From contig NZ_JAJHIZ010000002.1 in NCBI RefSeq assembly GCF_021538615.1, positions 1,116,001-1,180,000 on the forward strand: 64,000 bases of DNA. Direction: 5' to 3'. Source of the stretch: Niabella agricola. GTDB taxonomy: Bacteria; Bacteroidota; Bacteroidia; Chitinophagales; Chitinophagaceae. The notes beneath the pieces are model-generated. The model saw nothing but the letters and a program-made list of their open reading frames with translations. It searched no databases and was not told where the DNA came from. Below, piece by piece: positions 35,624-45,097 of the stretch. The first letter of the stretch is position 1. The number at the start of each line of letters is the position of its first letter. A program made the position numbers and the translations under genes.

Positions 35624-36092
35624 AATGACTTCACAGGAAGTATGGATCACCCATGTTTTTAATGCAGACCCGCAAACCGTTTTCCGGGCCTGGACGGATC
35701 CCAATCAATTGGCCCAATGGTACGCGCCCGATGGCTGCACCATCACTTTTAAAAAAGCGGATATCCGGAAAGGAGGTCATTACCACTCCTGTATTCATCA
35801 CCCGGTACACGGTGATTGCTGGTGCAAGGGAACCTATTTGGAAATGGAAGCACCCCGGAAACTTGTTTTTACAGCGGAAGTTACAGATGCGCAGGGAAAT
35901 GACATCGATCCCGTAACCGCCGGCATGCCGGCGGACTGGCCGGCTAAGACCACGGTAACCCTGGAATTTAAACCGCTGGGTACTCAAACAGAAATGATCC
36001 TGCATCAAACCGTAGCCGCATCGCTGGCAAAAGCAACCGGGGCCTTTCCGAGCTGGATTGAAATGTTTAACCGCCTCAACCAGCAGTTATGA
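35598..36092 (+). CDS. SRPBCC (AHSA1-like) protein
   Basis: A 164-residue START/Bet v1-like protein. VWITHVFNADPQTVFRAWTDPNQLAQWYAP is the classic AHSA1 opening, then GTYLEMEAPRKLVFTAEV and TTVTLEFKPLGTQTEMILHQ. These hydrophobic-pocket proteins are usually paired with ArsR regulators as here; the ligand is unknown. The gene overlaps the ArsR gene by 26 bases and the hydrolase gene by an ATGA. Confidence 0.9.
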   Translation: MEKVQSPAEMTSQEVWITHVFNADPQTVFRAWTDPNQLAQWYAPDGCTITFKKADIRKGGHYHSCIHHPVHGDCWCKGTYLEMEAPRKLVFTAEVTDAQGNDIDPVTAGMPADWPAKTTVTLEFKPLGTQTEMILHQTVAASLAKATGAFPSWIEMFNRLNQQL

Positions 36093-36970
36093 AACCCATA
36101 TGGATCTTCTCTGTTTTATTCCTCTGTTATACCGCAAAAGCGGGCGCCCATACCTTTCCTCCGATAAACAATGCGTGGCTTCTGCACGATACGGTTCCTT
36201 TAAAAGCCAGCTACTCTAAGGTGAACGGAATTAAAATGTACTACGAAATATATGGAAAGGGCGCTCCCCTGGTGTTGCTTCATGGCGGCGGCTCTACCAT
36301 ACAAACAACCTTCGGGAAGGTGATCCCGCTGCTGGCACAGCACCGGCAACTGATTTGTGTAGAGCTACAAGCCCATGGCCGCACAGAAGACCGTAATACA
36401 CCTCTATCATTTGATCAGGACGCAGACGATGTAGCTGCGCTATTACAAAACCTCGCTGTTCCAAAGGCCGATATTTTTGGATTTAGCAATGGGGGAAACA
36501 CGGCGCTTAAAATAGCTATCCGGCATCCGCAGCTTTGCAACAGGATCATTGCCGGCTCCGTTTTATTAAAACGCAACGGAACCGCCCCGCAATTCTGGGA
36601 AGCGATGCAAAACGCCCGCTTTGAGCAAATGCCCCAGGTATATAAAACCGCCTTTCTTCGTGTTACGCCGGACCGCACAAAACTGGTCAATCTCTTTCAG
36701 CGCTGTGCCAGCCGGATGAACCACTTTACCGATTTCAGCGATGCAGCAATCAGCTCCATAAAGGCTCCGGTGCTCTTTATCAACGGCGATGCAGACGTGG
36801 GTAGCACGGAGCACATTGCGGCTATGGCAAGACTTGTTCCGCATAGTCAGCTTGCGATCATCCCAGGAGGCCATGGGGCCTATATCGGTGAACAGGCTGC
36901 ATCACGGCCCGGCGATACCCTATACCGGTCTGTAATACCGATTTTGATGCAATTCCTCGATGGAAAGTAG
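36089..36970 (+). CDS. Secreted alpha/beta hydrolase
   Basis: A 293-residue alpha/beta hydrolase with a signal peptide (about 1-20). LVLLHGGGSTIQTTFG is the oxyanion loop, GFSNGGNTAL carries the nucleophilic serine in the G-x-S-x-G elbow, FINGDADVGS supplies the acidic residue and IPGGHGAY the histidine, so the triad is complete. The substrate is unknown. The start codon overlaps the previous stop (ATGA), implying translational coupling with the SRPBCC gene. Confidence 0.88.
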   Translation: MKPIWIFSVLFLCYTAKAGAHTFPPINNAWLLHDTVPLKASYSKVNGIKMYYEIYGKGAPLVLLHGGGSTIQTTFGKVIPLLAQHRQLICVELQAHGRTEDRNTPLSFDQDADDVAALLQNLAVPKADIFGFSNGGNTALKIAIRHPQLCNRIIAGSVLLKRNGTAPQFWEAMQNARFEQMPQVYKTAFLRVTPDRTKLVNLFQRCASRMNHFTDFSDAAISSIKAPVLFINGDADVGSTEHIAAMARLVPHSQLAIIPGGHGAYIGEQAASRPGDTLYRSVIPILMQFLDGK

Positions 36971-37728
36971 CAGGCATCCGGAGTCGTATGCAATCTGCGT
37001 ACAGGGCACCGGCGCTCTTTTGAACCCCATGTTGGTACCCGTATTGCAGCTGCCCGGAGGGTGCTATGAATGACACTGTATCCATCCCCTCACCGGAAAG
37101 GACTCCCGCTGTCCATATTCCGGTTCGGACCACCCGGTCCGGACCTTCCCCTGTGGCTTCCGGCTCCCCTTCCTTCACAGGCCTTTCAGCAACCTGTACC
37201 TGTTTATCAAAAGAGTGCATGATGATTTATTTTTAATGTCTTGATCAACTAATTTTCGGCTGTGGCATCAGCCCGTGTTGTTATAATCCCGGATCCCGAA
37301 TCATATACCAATTCATAATATCCAGACCTCTCCGATAAAAACAGCGGGCACCAGGAGTTTCCTATTCCGTTATCTCATTCAAATTACCTGCCACACCGGC
37401 TACCGAAATCCGGTTTATGTTTGGCAAAGGAGGATCGCCGGGGCGCTAAAGGAGTCAATGCACTTCTTCCGGCTAAATCCATTATCCGGGGTTGTGATGC
37501 CACAATCTGTTGCAAATTTTCCTGAACGGTCTTTAACCGGTTTGCGAGTCGTTCATCAACGGAAACTCTTTTTTGCAGAAGCATCGCCGGGTTTAATCAC
37601 GGGTCTGCCCTGTATTTAACCGATTTTTTGGCCTGGCACTTGTTATATACCTATTAGGATCCGGTTCCGGATCACGGCGGTACTATTGAAATTTTCCCCG
37701 TATTTTCTAACATTTAAATAAACCGATT
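36971..37728. other. Long intergenic region, no supported gene
   Basis: About 760 bases. Two minus-strand open frames (starting near 37220 and 37584) encode peptides I cannot place. The first begins with a plausible acidic small protein (MHSFDKQVQVAERPVKEG) but runs on into the back of the hydrolase gene. No RNA gene, repeat or mobile element is seen. Confidence 0.45.
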
Positions 37729-37935
37729 ATGCAACACACAACTGGCACATCTGAAAACACATTTTATGACACCTCCGGGTATGAAAATATACCGATCTGG
37801 AACGAACGTCCCGATCCCGATGCACCAGAAGACCCACCAGAAGAGGACACCGCTGAAATAGAAAAAACAGATGCTCCGCCCGAGGTATCTCCACCTGCTA
37901 CGGAAGAGCAGGAAACGCTGCCTGAAGATACATAA
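37729..37935 (+). CDS. Small acidic proline-rich hypothetical protein
   Basis: A 68-residue, strongly acidic protein with a low-complexity tail rich in Pro, Glu, Asp and Thr (PDAPEDPPEEDTAE, PPATEEQETLPED). No signal peptide, helix or domain is visible; it is probably disordered. It precedes the membrane protein and FAD-Rieske genes on the same strand. Composition suggests a real gene, since such bias is unlikely in non-coding sequence, but I know no function. Confidence 0.5.
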   Translation: MQHTTGTSENTFYDTSGYENIPIWNERPDPDAPEDPPEEDTAEIEKTDAPPEVSPPATEEQETLPEDT

Positions 37936-38025
37936 CACCGGCAGGCACCAAGGAGAATGCAGCGCCGGCATATTTTAACAGATAGAAGATCACAACACTG
38001 GCATAGTTCCTGTGTTCAAAAAACC

Positions 38026-38493
38026 ATGGCAGTTTTCACTATATTGGACAGCATTCTTGCGGGCATTGCCGGCACACTGGCTATGACGCTGTTTATCCGT
38101 TTCACCGGTATGGTGGCCGGCTATCAGCTTTCTGTACCGCGGATCCTGGGAACACTGTTCAGTTCCAGTCCCCGGCCTTCCGGTTCTGTGTCACAACGGC
38201 TACCGGTATTGATCCTGGGCACCACGATCCATTGCCTTATCGGGATCTTCTTCACTCTTTTATATGCCTGGCTGGTGGGCATGGAACTGCTCCCCAAGGG
38301 GTATATAAACGGCCTGTTATATGGAAGTAATCTTGGTATGGTGGCCGTAATCGTCTGGTATATCGCGCTCCGCCTGCATCCGATGCCGCCAGCCCTTCCC
38401 CTGCGGCTTTTCCTGGCAGCAATTTTCACGGGCCATCTGGTATTTGCGGCGAGCATTGTTACCACGTTTAACCTTCTTCTCACCATCTTTTAA
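38026..38493 (+). CDS. Hypothetical integral membrane protein
   Basis: I choose ATG 38026 (MAVFTILDSILAGIAG), which begins with the first membrane segment; the open frame extends upstream without content. The 155-residue product has about four hydrophobic helices (about 5-28, 55-80, 92-115, 130-153). No motif is recognised. The FAD-Rieske gene starts 10 bases after its stop, suggesting one transcript. Confidence 0.65.
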   Translation: MAVFTILDSILAGIAGTLAMTLFIRFTGMVAGYQLSVPRILGTLFSSSPRPSGSVSQRLPVLILGTTIHCLIGIFFTLLYAWLVGMELLPKGYINGLLYGSNLGMVAVIVWYIALRLHPMPPALPLRLFLAAIFTGHLVFAASIVTTFNLLLTIF

Positions 38494-38503
38494 TATCGTA
38501 ATT

Positions 38504-40018
38504 ATGAACAGAGACGCTTTTACCACCACCCTTTGGCAAGACGATTTTAATATCCGCATTCCCGGGGAAGAAATCAGCCATGATGTATTTGATGTCATCA
38601 TCATCGGGGCAGGAATTACAGGTATTACAACTGGCTTGCGCTTGCAACAAGCCGGGAAAAGATGCCTGATCCTCGAAGCCCATACCGCTTGTTTCGGTAC
38701 CACATCTGCCACCACCGCCCACCTGAACACGGTACTGGATGCCTCGTACCCCGAACTGATCAAAAAATTTGGTACCGACAATGCACTACTAATAGCACAG
38801 GGCGCCAAAGAGGCCATTTCCCTGATCAGAGCGCATATTGAGCAATACCAGATTGACTGCGATTTTGAAGAAAAAACAGGCTACCTGTATGCACAGAACA
38901 AAGAGGAAGATGCCCAATTAGAAAAGATGCTCGAAGGAATGCTTGCCGTGGGGATCGAAGCCAGGCCCAGCCTTACAACGCCGGTACCGGTGCCATTTAC
39001 AACAGCCATCCGGGTTCCGGGGCAGGCCCAGTTTCATCCTTTAAAATACCTGTCGGCCCTGTTGCTGCAATTCCTGCTGGCCGGCGGAGCGGTCAGGGAA
39101 GCAACAATGGTACAAGCCGTGGAACAGCAAGATGGTATCCAGGAGATCAGTTCAACAACCGGCCGGTACCGGGCCACCCATGTCGTATATGCCACCCATA
39201 TTCCCCCGGGTGTCAACCTGCTGCATTTCCGGTGCGCTCCTTACCGCTCTTATGTGTTGGGAGTTGAGCTGGCAGATCATGCTTATCCAGACGCGTTGGT
39301 ATATGATATCGAAGATCCTTATCATTATTTCAGAACGGCCCGGCACCAGGGAGCACCGGTGCTGATTGTTGGCGGAGAAGATCATAAAACCGGACATGAA
39401 GTGAACACGGAGCAGGTCTTCCGGGAACTGGAAGCTTATGCCCGAAGGTTTTTTAAAATTGCAGCTGTTCCTTACCGGTGGTCGTCTCAATATTACGAGC
39501 CGGCGGATGGCCTGCCCTATATCGGCTTGCTTCCGGGCAATAACGACCACCTGTATGTAGCAACCGGCTATAGCGGCAATGGGATGATCTTCGGAACATT
39601 GGCGGGTCGGATTCTTTGCGACCTGATTACCGGTAACGATACCCCTTATGCAGACTTGCTGGCTCCTTCCCGGATAAAGCCGGTGGCCGGTTTTAGTAAT
39701 TTTATAAAAGAAAACGCGGATGTGGTAAAACATTTTATCGGTGACCGCCTGTCTGCTGGCACCCTGGAAGCATTTGCCGGGCTAAGTGTCGGGGAAGGCC
39801 GTGTGGTTAACTATGAAAACCAGTCCATCGCCGTGTACAAAGATGAACAAGGCAGGCTTTTCACACTGGATCCGGTATGCCCTCATGCCGGTTGTATGGT
39901 GCAATGGAATCCAGCTGAGCGAAGCTGGGATTGCCCTTGTCATGGCTCCCGTTTTGATATCACCGGTGCTGTATTGAACGGACCGGCTCAAAAAGCATTG
40001 CAGCCGTTATCCACATAA
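38504..40018 (+). CDS. FAD-dependent oxidoreductase with C-terminal Rieske domain
   Basis: From ATG 38504 the product is 504 residues. The DAO-type FAD-binding motif VIIIGAGITG is at 31-40 (G35, G37, G40), and the flavin domain runs to about 400 with LYVATGYSGNGMIFGT near its end. Residues about 415-500 form a Rieske [2Fe-2S] domain with CPHAGC and CPCHGSRF ligands. This fusion is known in Bacteroidota and Firmicutes; the substrate (an amine or amino acid) is not fixed. There is no signal peptide. It lies next to the hydroxyproline operon but is convergent with it, so a functional link is only possible. Confidence 0.88.
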   Translation: MNRDAFTTTLWQDDFNIRIPGEEISHDVFDVIIIGAGITGITTGLRLQQAGKRCLILEAHTACFGTTSATTAHLNTVLDASYPELIKKFGTDNALLIAQGAKEAISLIRAHIEQYQIDCDFEEKTGYLYAQNKEEDAQLEKMLEGMLAVGIEARPSLTTPVPVPFTTAIRVPGQAQFHPLKYLSALLLQFLLAGGAVREATMVQAVEQQDGIQEISSTTGRYRATHVVYATHIPPGVNLLHFRCAPYRSYVLGVELADHAYPDALVYDIEDPYHYFRTARHQGAPVLIVGGEDHKTGHEVNTEQVFRELEAYARRFFKIAAVPYRWSSQYYEPADGLPYIGLLPGNNDHLYVATGYSGNGMIFGTLAGRILCDLITGNDTPYADLLAPSRIKPVAGFSNFIKENADVVKHFIGDRLSAGTLEAFAGLSVGEGRVVNYENQSIAVYKDEQGRLFTLDPVCPHAGCMVQWNPAERSWDCPCHGSRFDITGAVLNGPAQKALQPLST

Positions 40019-40274
40019 CCGCTCATTAAACCGGATACGCCGTATGCTCCGGGCAGGGATCGATACATACAACACCCGGTTCTGTTTCTTGTATAAAAAC
40101 AGCTAACCCATCTATGCCCGGGACGAATGGAAATCCTGGCACCTGTTTATACCGCGCTGCAGGCATTTCCACCAAGATACGATTATTGGAGAGGAACGTG
40201 GTGCATGCTGGCAAAACGGGCCTTCATCCATACCGGATCACCGCAACATATGACGGTACAGGTGTCCGCTTCTT

Positions 40275-41531
40275 TCAATAGAACCGGTCCGGGCTAAATC
40301 CCGTAATTGCAGTAGCTGCCGGCGTTCCGGACAACAGATCTGCAATGGTTTTACCAAATGCAGGCCCCAGGCTCAGTCCCATCATGCCGCCGCCGCCGGC
40401 AATACTCAGGTTCTGATACTGCCGGGTTCTTCCAAGATAAGGCAAGCCGTCCGGCGGACAGGGCCGGTAACCAAACCATATATCGTCCGGATAAGATACT
40501 TTTAACTCCGGAAAATACCGTGGGATGGACTCTACGATCCCTTTCACGCGGTTTTTATAGATCCGGTCATTGGCCGGTCCCAATTCCATTGTGCCACTAA
40601 AACGGATTTGGTGGTTCATGGGGGTTACAGCTACCCGCGCTTCCAGTAGTAGTGCGCCGTGTTTCATAGCCGTTGCACCCTCGGGTTCATGCATAAAGGA
40701 ATAGCCCTTACCCGGCATCAGCGGCAGCTTTAGCTGCAGGCCGGAAACCAGCTTGGGCAATGCGGCACCTCCGGCGATCACCATCTCATCGGCACGGTAA
40801 TTTCCTTTGGATGTGATCACTTCGGTGATCCTGTTACCGGATAGCCGGAAGCCGCTGACCTCAGTGTGATACCGGATCTCCACTCCGCAGGTCAACAGGT
40901 AATGGGTCAGCTGCTGCATGAGCTTGGGTGGGTACAGGATGCCGTCACAAGCGTACCACACGCCACCCAATGCATTTATTTTCAGATCCGGTTCCAACGC
41001 CTGCACGCCGTCCGGGCCCAGTACTTCGGTATGCAAACCCAGCTGTTGGGCAGCTGCGGCCAGTTCCATTTCCTCCTGCTGTACAGCCTTTGTTTGATAC
41101 AACATCAGGATACCGTTTTGCCGGAGCTCAAAATCGAATCCCTCTTCAGCAGCAAGATCATCATATAACCGGCTGCTGTAACCATTCAGATCCCGGATCG
41201 CTTCGGCATTCCGTTGTACATGCTTTTCGTTGGCATGCCGCAGAAATTTGAGTCCCCAGTCGATCAGCGATACATTTAATGAAGGCCGTATATAAAAAGG
41301 GCTCTTGCTGTTCAGCATCCATTTCAATCCCTGCGCCACGATACCCGGTGCGGCCAGCGGTGTAAAATGGCTGGGCACAATCATACCGGCATTGCCATAA
41401 GAGCAGTTGTTGGTACCATCCCCTTTTTCCAGCAAGCATACTTCCCACCCGTCTTTTAGCAGGTAATAAGCGGCCGAAAGCCCGGCGATCCCCGCTCCCA
41501 CTATTATGACTTTTCCTTTATGATGCAACAT
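40275..41531 (-). CDS. FAD-dependent D-amino acid (D-hydroxyproline) dehydrogenase
   Basis: A 418-residue DadA-like DAO-fold flavoprotein. VIIVGAGIAGLSAAYYLL at 8-25 holds the glycine motif (G12, G14, G17), and FGYRPCPPDGLPYLGRT and GGGMMGLSLGPAFGK are the conserved C-terminal flavin-binding segments. In this operon it should oxidise cis-4-hydroxy-D-proline to 1-pyrroline-4-hydroxy-2-carboxylate, the second step of hydroxyproline breakdown. It is the last gene of the operon, 18 bases after the epimerase. The role is assigned from context. Confidence 0.88.
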   Translation of the reverse strand: MLHHKGKVIIVGAGIAGLSAAYYLLKDGWEVCLLEKGDGTNNCSYGNAGMIVPSHFTPLAAPGIVAQGLKWMLNSKSPFYIRPSLNVSLIDWGLKFLRHANEKHVQRNAEAIRDLNGYSSRLYDDLAAEEGFDFELRQNGILMLYQTKAVQQEEMELAAAAQQLGLHTEVLGPDGVQALEPDLKINALGGVWYACDGILYPPKLMQQLTHYLLTCGVEIRYHTEVSGFRLSGNRITEVITSKGNYRADEMVIAGGAALPKLVSGLQLKLPLMPGKGYSFMHEPEGATAMKHGALLLEARVAVTPMNHQIRFSGTMELGPANDRIYKNRVKGIVESIPRYFPELKVSYPDDIWFGYRPCPPDGLPYLGRTRQYQNLSIAGGGGMMGLSLGPAFGKTIADLLSGTPAATAITGFSPDRFY

Positions 41532-41549
41532 CCGCTTTATTTGAATTCA

Positions 41550-42548
41550 TTATAACACCTGGAACCCTTCCTTGTAGGGATCATCATCGTCAATGATGAT
41601 CTGGTTATAGCCGGTGATCAGCGCCCACCCTTCCACTGAGGGGATAATGGCTGCTCTTTCAAGCATCGCCGTTTCCTGCTCAATCCGGCCGGTAAACTGT
41701 GAGCCGATATAGCTTTCATGGATGAAATCTTCTCCCGGCCGGAGTTTGCCCTTCGCATACCATTGCGCCATCCTTGCACAAGTGCCCGTACCGCAGGGAG
41801 AGCGGTCGAGCGCATTCTCACCCACCAGCACCGCATTCCTTCCGGTTGAGCCGGCTTTTAAGGGTTTACCCGTCCACTGGATATGACTCAGTCCCCGGAT
41901 ATGCGGATCTTCAGGATGCAGGAATTCATATTTTTCATTCAGCAATTTCCGGATCATCTTGCCGTAGTGGATCAGCTGTGCCGCCGTAAAACCGGCGATG
42001 TCTTTAAAGTTTTTTTGCGGGTCCACGATCGCGTAAAAATTGCCGCCATAGGCTACATCCGCTGCAATCTCGCCCAAGCCGGGGCAATCTACCGTAAGCC
42101 CTTCCTTATATAAAAAGGATTTTACGTTGGTCAGCTTGACCGATTTCACTTTTTTCCCTTCCTGTATGTAATCGATCAACACCAGGCCTGCAGGCGTTTC
42201 CAGCCGGAGTTTCCCCAGGGTCTTTGGTATAACCAGCCCTTCCTCAACAGCGATGGTAACCGTTCCGATGGTTCCATGCCCGCACATCGGCAAACATCCG
42301 CTGGTTTCGATATATAACACACCCACATCGTTTGCAGGATCAGCCGGCGGATAAAGTATACTGCCGCTCATCATGTCGTGCCCACGGGGTTCAAACATCA
42401 ATCCCTTGCGGATCCAGTCGTAGGTTTCCATAAAATGAAGCCGGCGTTCCATCATAGAATTGCCGTTAAGGAAGGGCACACCACCTGTCACCAATCTTAC
42501 GGCACAACCACAGGTATGCGCATCGATACAAAAAAATGTTTTTCGCAT
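41550..42548 (-). CDS. 4-hydroxyproline 2-epimerase
   Basis: A 332-residue proline racemase-superfamily enzyme. Both catalytic cysteines are present: C89 in MCGHGTIG and C252 in SPCGTGT. The two-cysteine form distinguishes epimerases/racemases from the Cys/Thr dehydratases of the family. It converts trans-4-hydroxy-L-proline to cis-4-hydroxy-D-proline. The opening FFCIDAHTCGCAVRLV is typical. It sits 22 bases after the semialdehyde dehydrogenase gene and 18 before the flavoprotein gene, so the pathway assignment is well supported by neighbours. Confidence 0.93.
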   Translation of the reverse strand: MRKTFFCIDAHTCGCAVRLVTGGVPFLNGNSMMERRLHFMETYDWIRKGLMFEPRGHDMMSGSILYPPADPANDVGVLYIETSGCLPMCGHGTIGTVTIAVEEGLVIPKTLGKLRLETPAGLVLIDYIQEGKKVKSVKLTNVKSFLYKEGLTVDCPGLGEIAADVAYGGNFYAIVDPQKNFKDIAGFTAAQLIHYGKMIRKLLNEKYEFLHPEDPHIRGLSHIQWTGKPLKAGSTGRNAVLVGENALDRSPCGTGTCARMAQWYAKGKLRPGEDFIHESYIGSQFTGRIEQETAMLERAAIIPSVEGWALITGYNQIIIDDDDPYKEGFQVL

Positions 42549-42570
42549 ATGGAGCTTTTTAAATATACAC

Positions 42571-44058
42571 TCATGATATATCTTCCATTGTTAACCGCCC
42601 GTTAACCGTACGCAAAATCTGTAATCCATTTACATTTTTTAATTCTTCCGGCAAATGGGTTTCGGGCCAGTTCTGAAACGCCACCGGCCGTACAAAACGT
42701 TTCACCGCATCCGGCCCCACCGATGTAAACCGCGCATCGGTACTGGCAGGGAAAGGGCCACCATGCTGCATGGCATACACCACTTCCACACCTGTAGGCA
42801 TGCCGTTGTACAGCAACCGGCCGGCCTTATCCCTAACCCGGTCAATAACCGTTTTATGCGCATCCATATCGGCCTCTGTAGCAGCAAGTGTAATCGTCAA
42901 CTGTCCTTTTAACTGTGCAGCAACCGCTGCTACTTCATCCAATGATGCCGCTTCTATAAGGATGCCAAAGGGGCCGAATACCTCTTCACTCAGTACGGGG
43001 TTGGTTAAAAAGTTTACAGCGGTGGTTTCCACAATCCTGGCACGCCCTTCGCCCTCCGTTGCCGGGGTGGCAGCTTCGGCCCAGATATTTACTTCCGGCT
43101 GTGCACTCAACAATGCTTTATTTCTTTCAAAATTTGTATAAATATTCTCATTCAACATGGCCGAAGGAAGCACATCCCCAATACCGGCACGTAACGCCTG
43201 TTTGAACCGGTCGAATGCCGCGCTTTTAACCCCAATAACCATTCCGGGATTGGTACAAAACTGCCCGGTGCCCAATGTAAGCGAAGCGATATATGCTTTA
43301 GCCAGTGTTTCCGCGCCCTGTTCCAGTGCCCGCGGAAAAACAAAAACAGGGTTAATACTTCCCATCTCCGCAAAAACAGGAATGGGCTCCTCGCGGCGAG
43401 CGGCAATATCCAGTAAGGCTTTGCCTCCCTGGTAGGAACCGGTGAAGCCTACGGCCTTTACCTGCGGATGTGCGGTAAGGTAAGCCCCCGTACGTTCCCC
43501 GGTACCCGCCACTTCATCGCCTGCAATATGAGAAAACACTCCCGGCGGCCATCCCAATGCTTCAACTACAGCCGTTATTGCCGCCGCCATGATCCGGGAT
43601 GTGTCCGGATGTCCGGGATGTGCTTTTACCAGCACCGGGCAACCCGCACCAATAGCACTGGCGGTATCACCGCCCGCCGTAGAAAAGGCAAAGGGAAAAT
43701 TGGCAGCGCCAAAAACCAGCACCGGTCCCAGCCCGATACTATACTTGCGGATATCGTTCTTCGCCTTTTCCCTGTCTGCCGTATCAATACGGGCTTCTAC
43801 ATATATCCCCCCGGCAACAGCATCGGCATACGTACGCCACTGACCAACCGTACGGGCCTTTTCACCCGTAAGCCTTTGCAGCGGCAGTGCCGTTTCGCGG
43901 TGCGCTGCATCCAGCAGCTCCGGGCCCAGGGTTTCGATCTGATCTGCAACGGCATGCATAAAAGCCGACCGCTCTTTTACGGTGGTTGTTTTTAAAAACT
44001 GGAAGGCACTACCGGCCAAAGCCACATATGTATCCAATACAGACTGAGATGGAATCAT
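42571..44058 (-). CDS. 2-oxoglutarate semialdehyde dehydrogenase (aldehyde dehydrogenase family)
   Basis: I use ATG 44058, which gives 495 residues; the open frame extends 30 codons upstream into intergenic sequence with unlikely composition. ALDH landmarks are N120 (FGAANFPFAF), K145, VGFTGS near 203-208, E231 (AEMGSINP) and nucleophile C268 (GQFCTNPG). AEMGSINPVF and GQFCTNPG are typical of the ketoglutarate semialdehyde dehydrogenase branch. It catalyses the last step, 2-oxoglutarate semialdehyde to 2-oxoglutarate, feeding the TCA cycle. Confidence 0.92.
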   Translation of the reverse strand: MIPSQSVLDTYVALAGSAFQFLKTTTVKERSAFMHAVADQIETLGPELLDAAHRETALPLQRLTGEKARTVGQWRTYADAVAGGIYVEARIDTADREKAKNDIRKYSIGLGPVLVFGAANFPFAFSTAGGDTASAIGAGCPVLVKAHPGHPDTSRIMAAAITAVVEALGWPPGVFSHIAGDEVAGTGERTGAYLTAHPQVKAVGFTGSYQGGKALLDIAARREEPIPVFAEMGSINPVFVFPRALEQGAETLAKAYIASLTLGTGQFCTNPGMVIGVKSAAFDRFKQALRAGIGDVLPSAMLNENIYTNFERNKALLSAQPEVNIWAEAATPATEGEGRARIVETTAVNFLTNPVLSEEVFGPFGILIEAASLDEVAAVAAQLKGQLTITLAATEADMDAHKTVIDRVRDKAGRLLYNGMPTGVEVVYAMQHGGPFPASTDARFTSVGPDAVKRFVRPVAFQNWPETHLPEELKNVNGLQILRTVNGRLTMEDIS

Positions 44059-44113
44059 GCTTATTTGTTTTGAGCCGGAGATCTCCGGCAATCCAGAATT
44101 GTAACAGTTGTTA

Positions 44114-45016
44114 TCATAATACCGGCCGGGATGCAATGCCTGCAGCAATGATCTGCCGGATCCGGCTGGCCTCCTCGCCAGTTAACGGAAGCCGCGGCGC
44201 CCGCACATGAGGCGTACTGATGCCCTCGGCGGTTGCCGCCAGTTTAATATATTGTACCAGTTTCGGATGAATATCCAGCTCTAACAGGGGCATAAACCAC
44301 CGGTATACCTCAAGCGCCTTTTGCCGATCACCCGATTGCAGGTAACGGTACATGGCTACGGTTTCTTTTGGGAATGCATCCACCAAACCCGCCACCACGC
44401 CATCCGCGCCCAGCATCAGCGATTCCAGGCAAACCGTATCGATCCCGCAAAGGATCTTTATCCGGCTTCCAAAACGGTTGATCATCCGGGTAATATTGGT
44501 CACATCCCGGGTCGACTCTTTTACTGCCTGGATCGTTGAACATTCAATGAGCTCTTCAAACATATCCAGTGTTACATAGATGCCATAATCAACCGGGTTG
44601 TTATAAATCAGGATGGGAAGGTCTGTAGCGGCCGCCACTGTTTTAAAATAAGTCACCACTTCCCGGTTATCAGCCCTGTACCGCATCGGCGGCAGCAACA
44701 TCAGGCCATCGGCCCCGGATGCTTTTGCCCGTTTGGCAAATTCCACTGCATGCTTCGTGGTATTCTCCGATATATTCAGGATCACCGGGATCCGGCCCTT
44801 CACCTGTTGCAGCGCCACCTCCAGCAGCTCAAACTTTTCATTGGTTTCCAGGGTACTGGCTTCTCCCAGGGTTCCTGCCAGTATGATCCCGTGTACGCCT
44901 GCGGTGATCTGTGCTTCTATGTTTTTGGTAAACATTTCAAAATCGATGGCCCCGTCTTCTGTAAAAGGGGTTAACAATGCGGGATAAATGCCCTTCCATT
45001 CTGGTTTTGTACTCAT
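44114..45016 (-). CDS. DapA-superfamily lyase, probable 1-pyrroline-4-hydroxy-2-carboxylate deaminase
   Basis: A 300-residue (beta/alpha)8 enzyme of the dihydrodipicolinate synthase superfamily. The Schiff-base lysine is K166 (AVKESTRD) and the partner tyrosine Y138 (YNNP); GTLGEASTL is the substrate-carboxylate loop. It is not likely to be true DapA, because it opens a hydroxyproline operon, where this superfamily supplies the deaminase that turns 1-pyrroline-4-hydroxy-2-carboxylate into 2-oxoglutarate semialdehyde. It is the first structural gene, 81 bases after the AraC regulator, which leaves room for its own promoter. Confidence 0.9.
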   Translation of the reverse strand: MSTKPEWKGIYPALLTPFTEDGAIDFEMFTKNIEAQITAGVHGIILAGTLGEASTLETNEKFELLEVALQQVKGRIPVILNISENTTKHAVEFAKRAKASGADGLMLLPPMRYRADNREVVTYFKTVAAATDLPILIYNNPVDYGIYVTLDMFEELIECSTIQAVKESTRDVTNITRMINRFGSRIKILCGIDTVCLESLMLGADGVVAGLVDAFPKETVAMYRYLQSGDRQKALEVYRWFMPLLELDIHPKLVQYIKLAATAEGISTPHVRAPRLPLTGEEASRIRQIIAAGIASRPVL

Positions 45017-45097
45017 TGTTTTTTTTATTCAAAGCTAATTGCACCCTGCATAAGACGTTATGTAGCTTTTAATCAATGCTGACCATATTTTAACCGC

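Noticed and set aside
36858..37220. Minus-strand frame of 120 codons behind the hydrolase
   Set aside because: Its C-terminal part is the antisense of a well-supported hydrolase; only the N-terminal 80 codons are free and unrecognised.
37384..37584. Minus-strand frame of 66 codons
   Set aside because: Has a helix-like start but no family, no context and a short arginine-rich tail.
40026..40214. Minus-strand frame of 62 codons between the Rieske protein and the hydroxyproline operon
   Set aside because: No upstream signal and no recognisable domain; the 255-base gap is ordinary for convergent genes.
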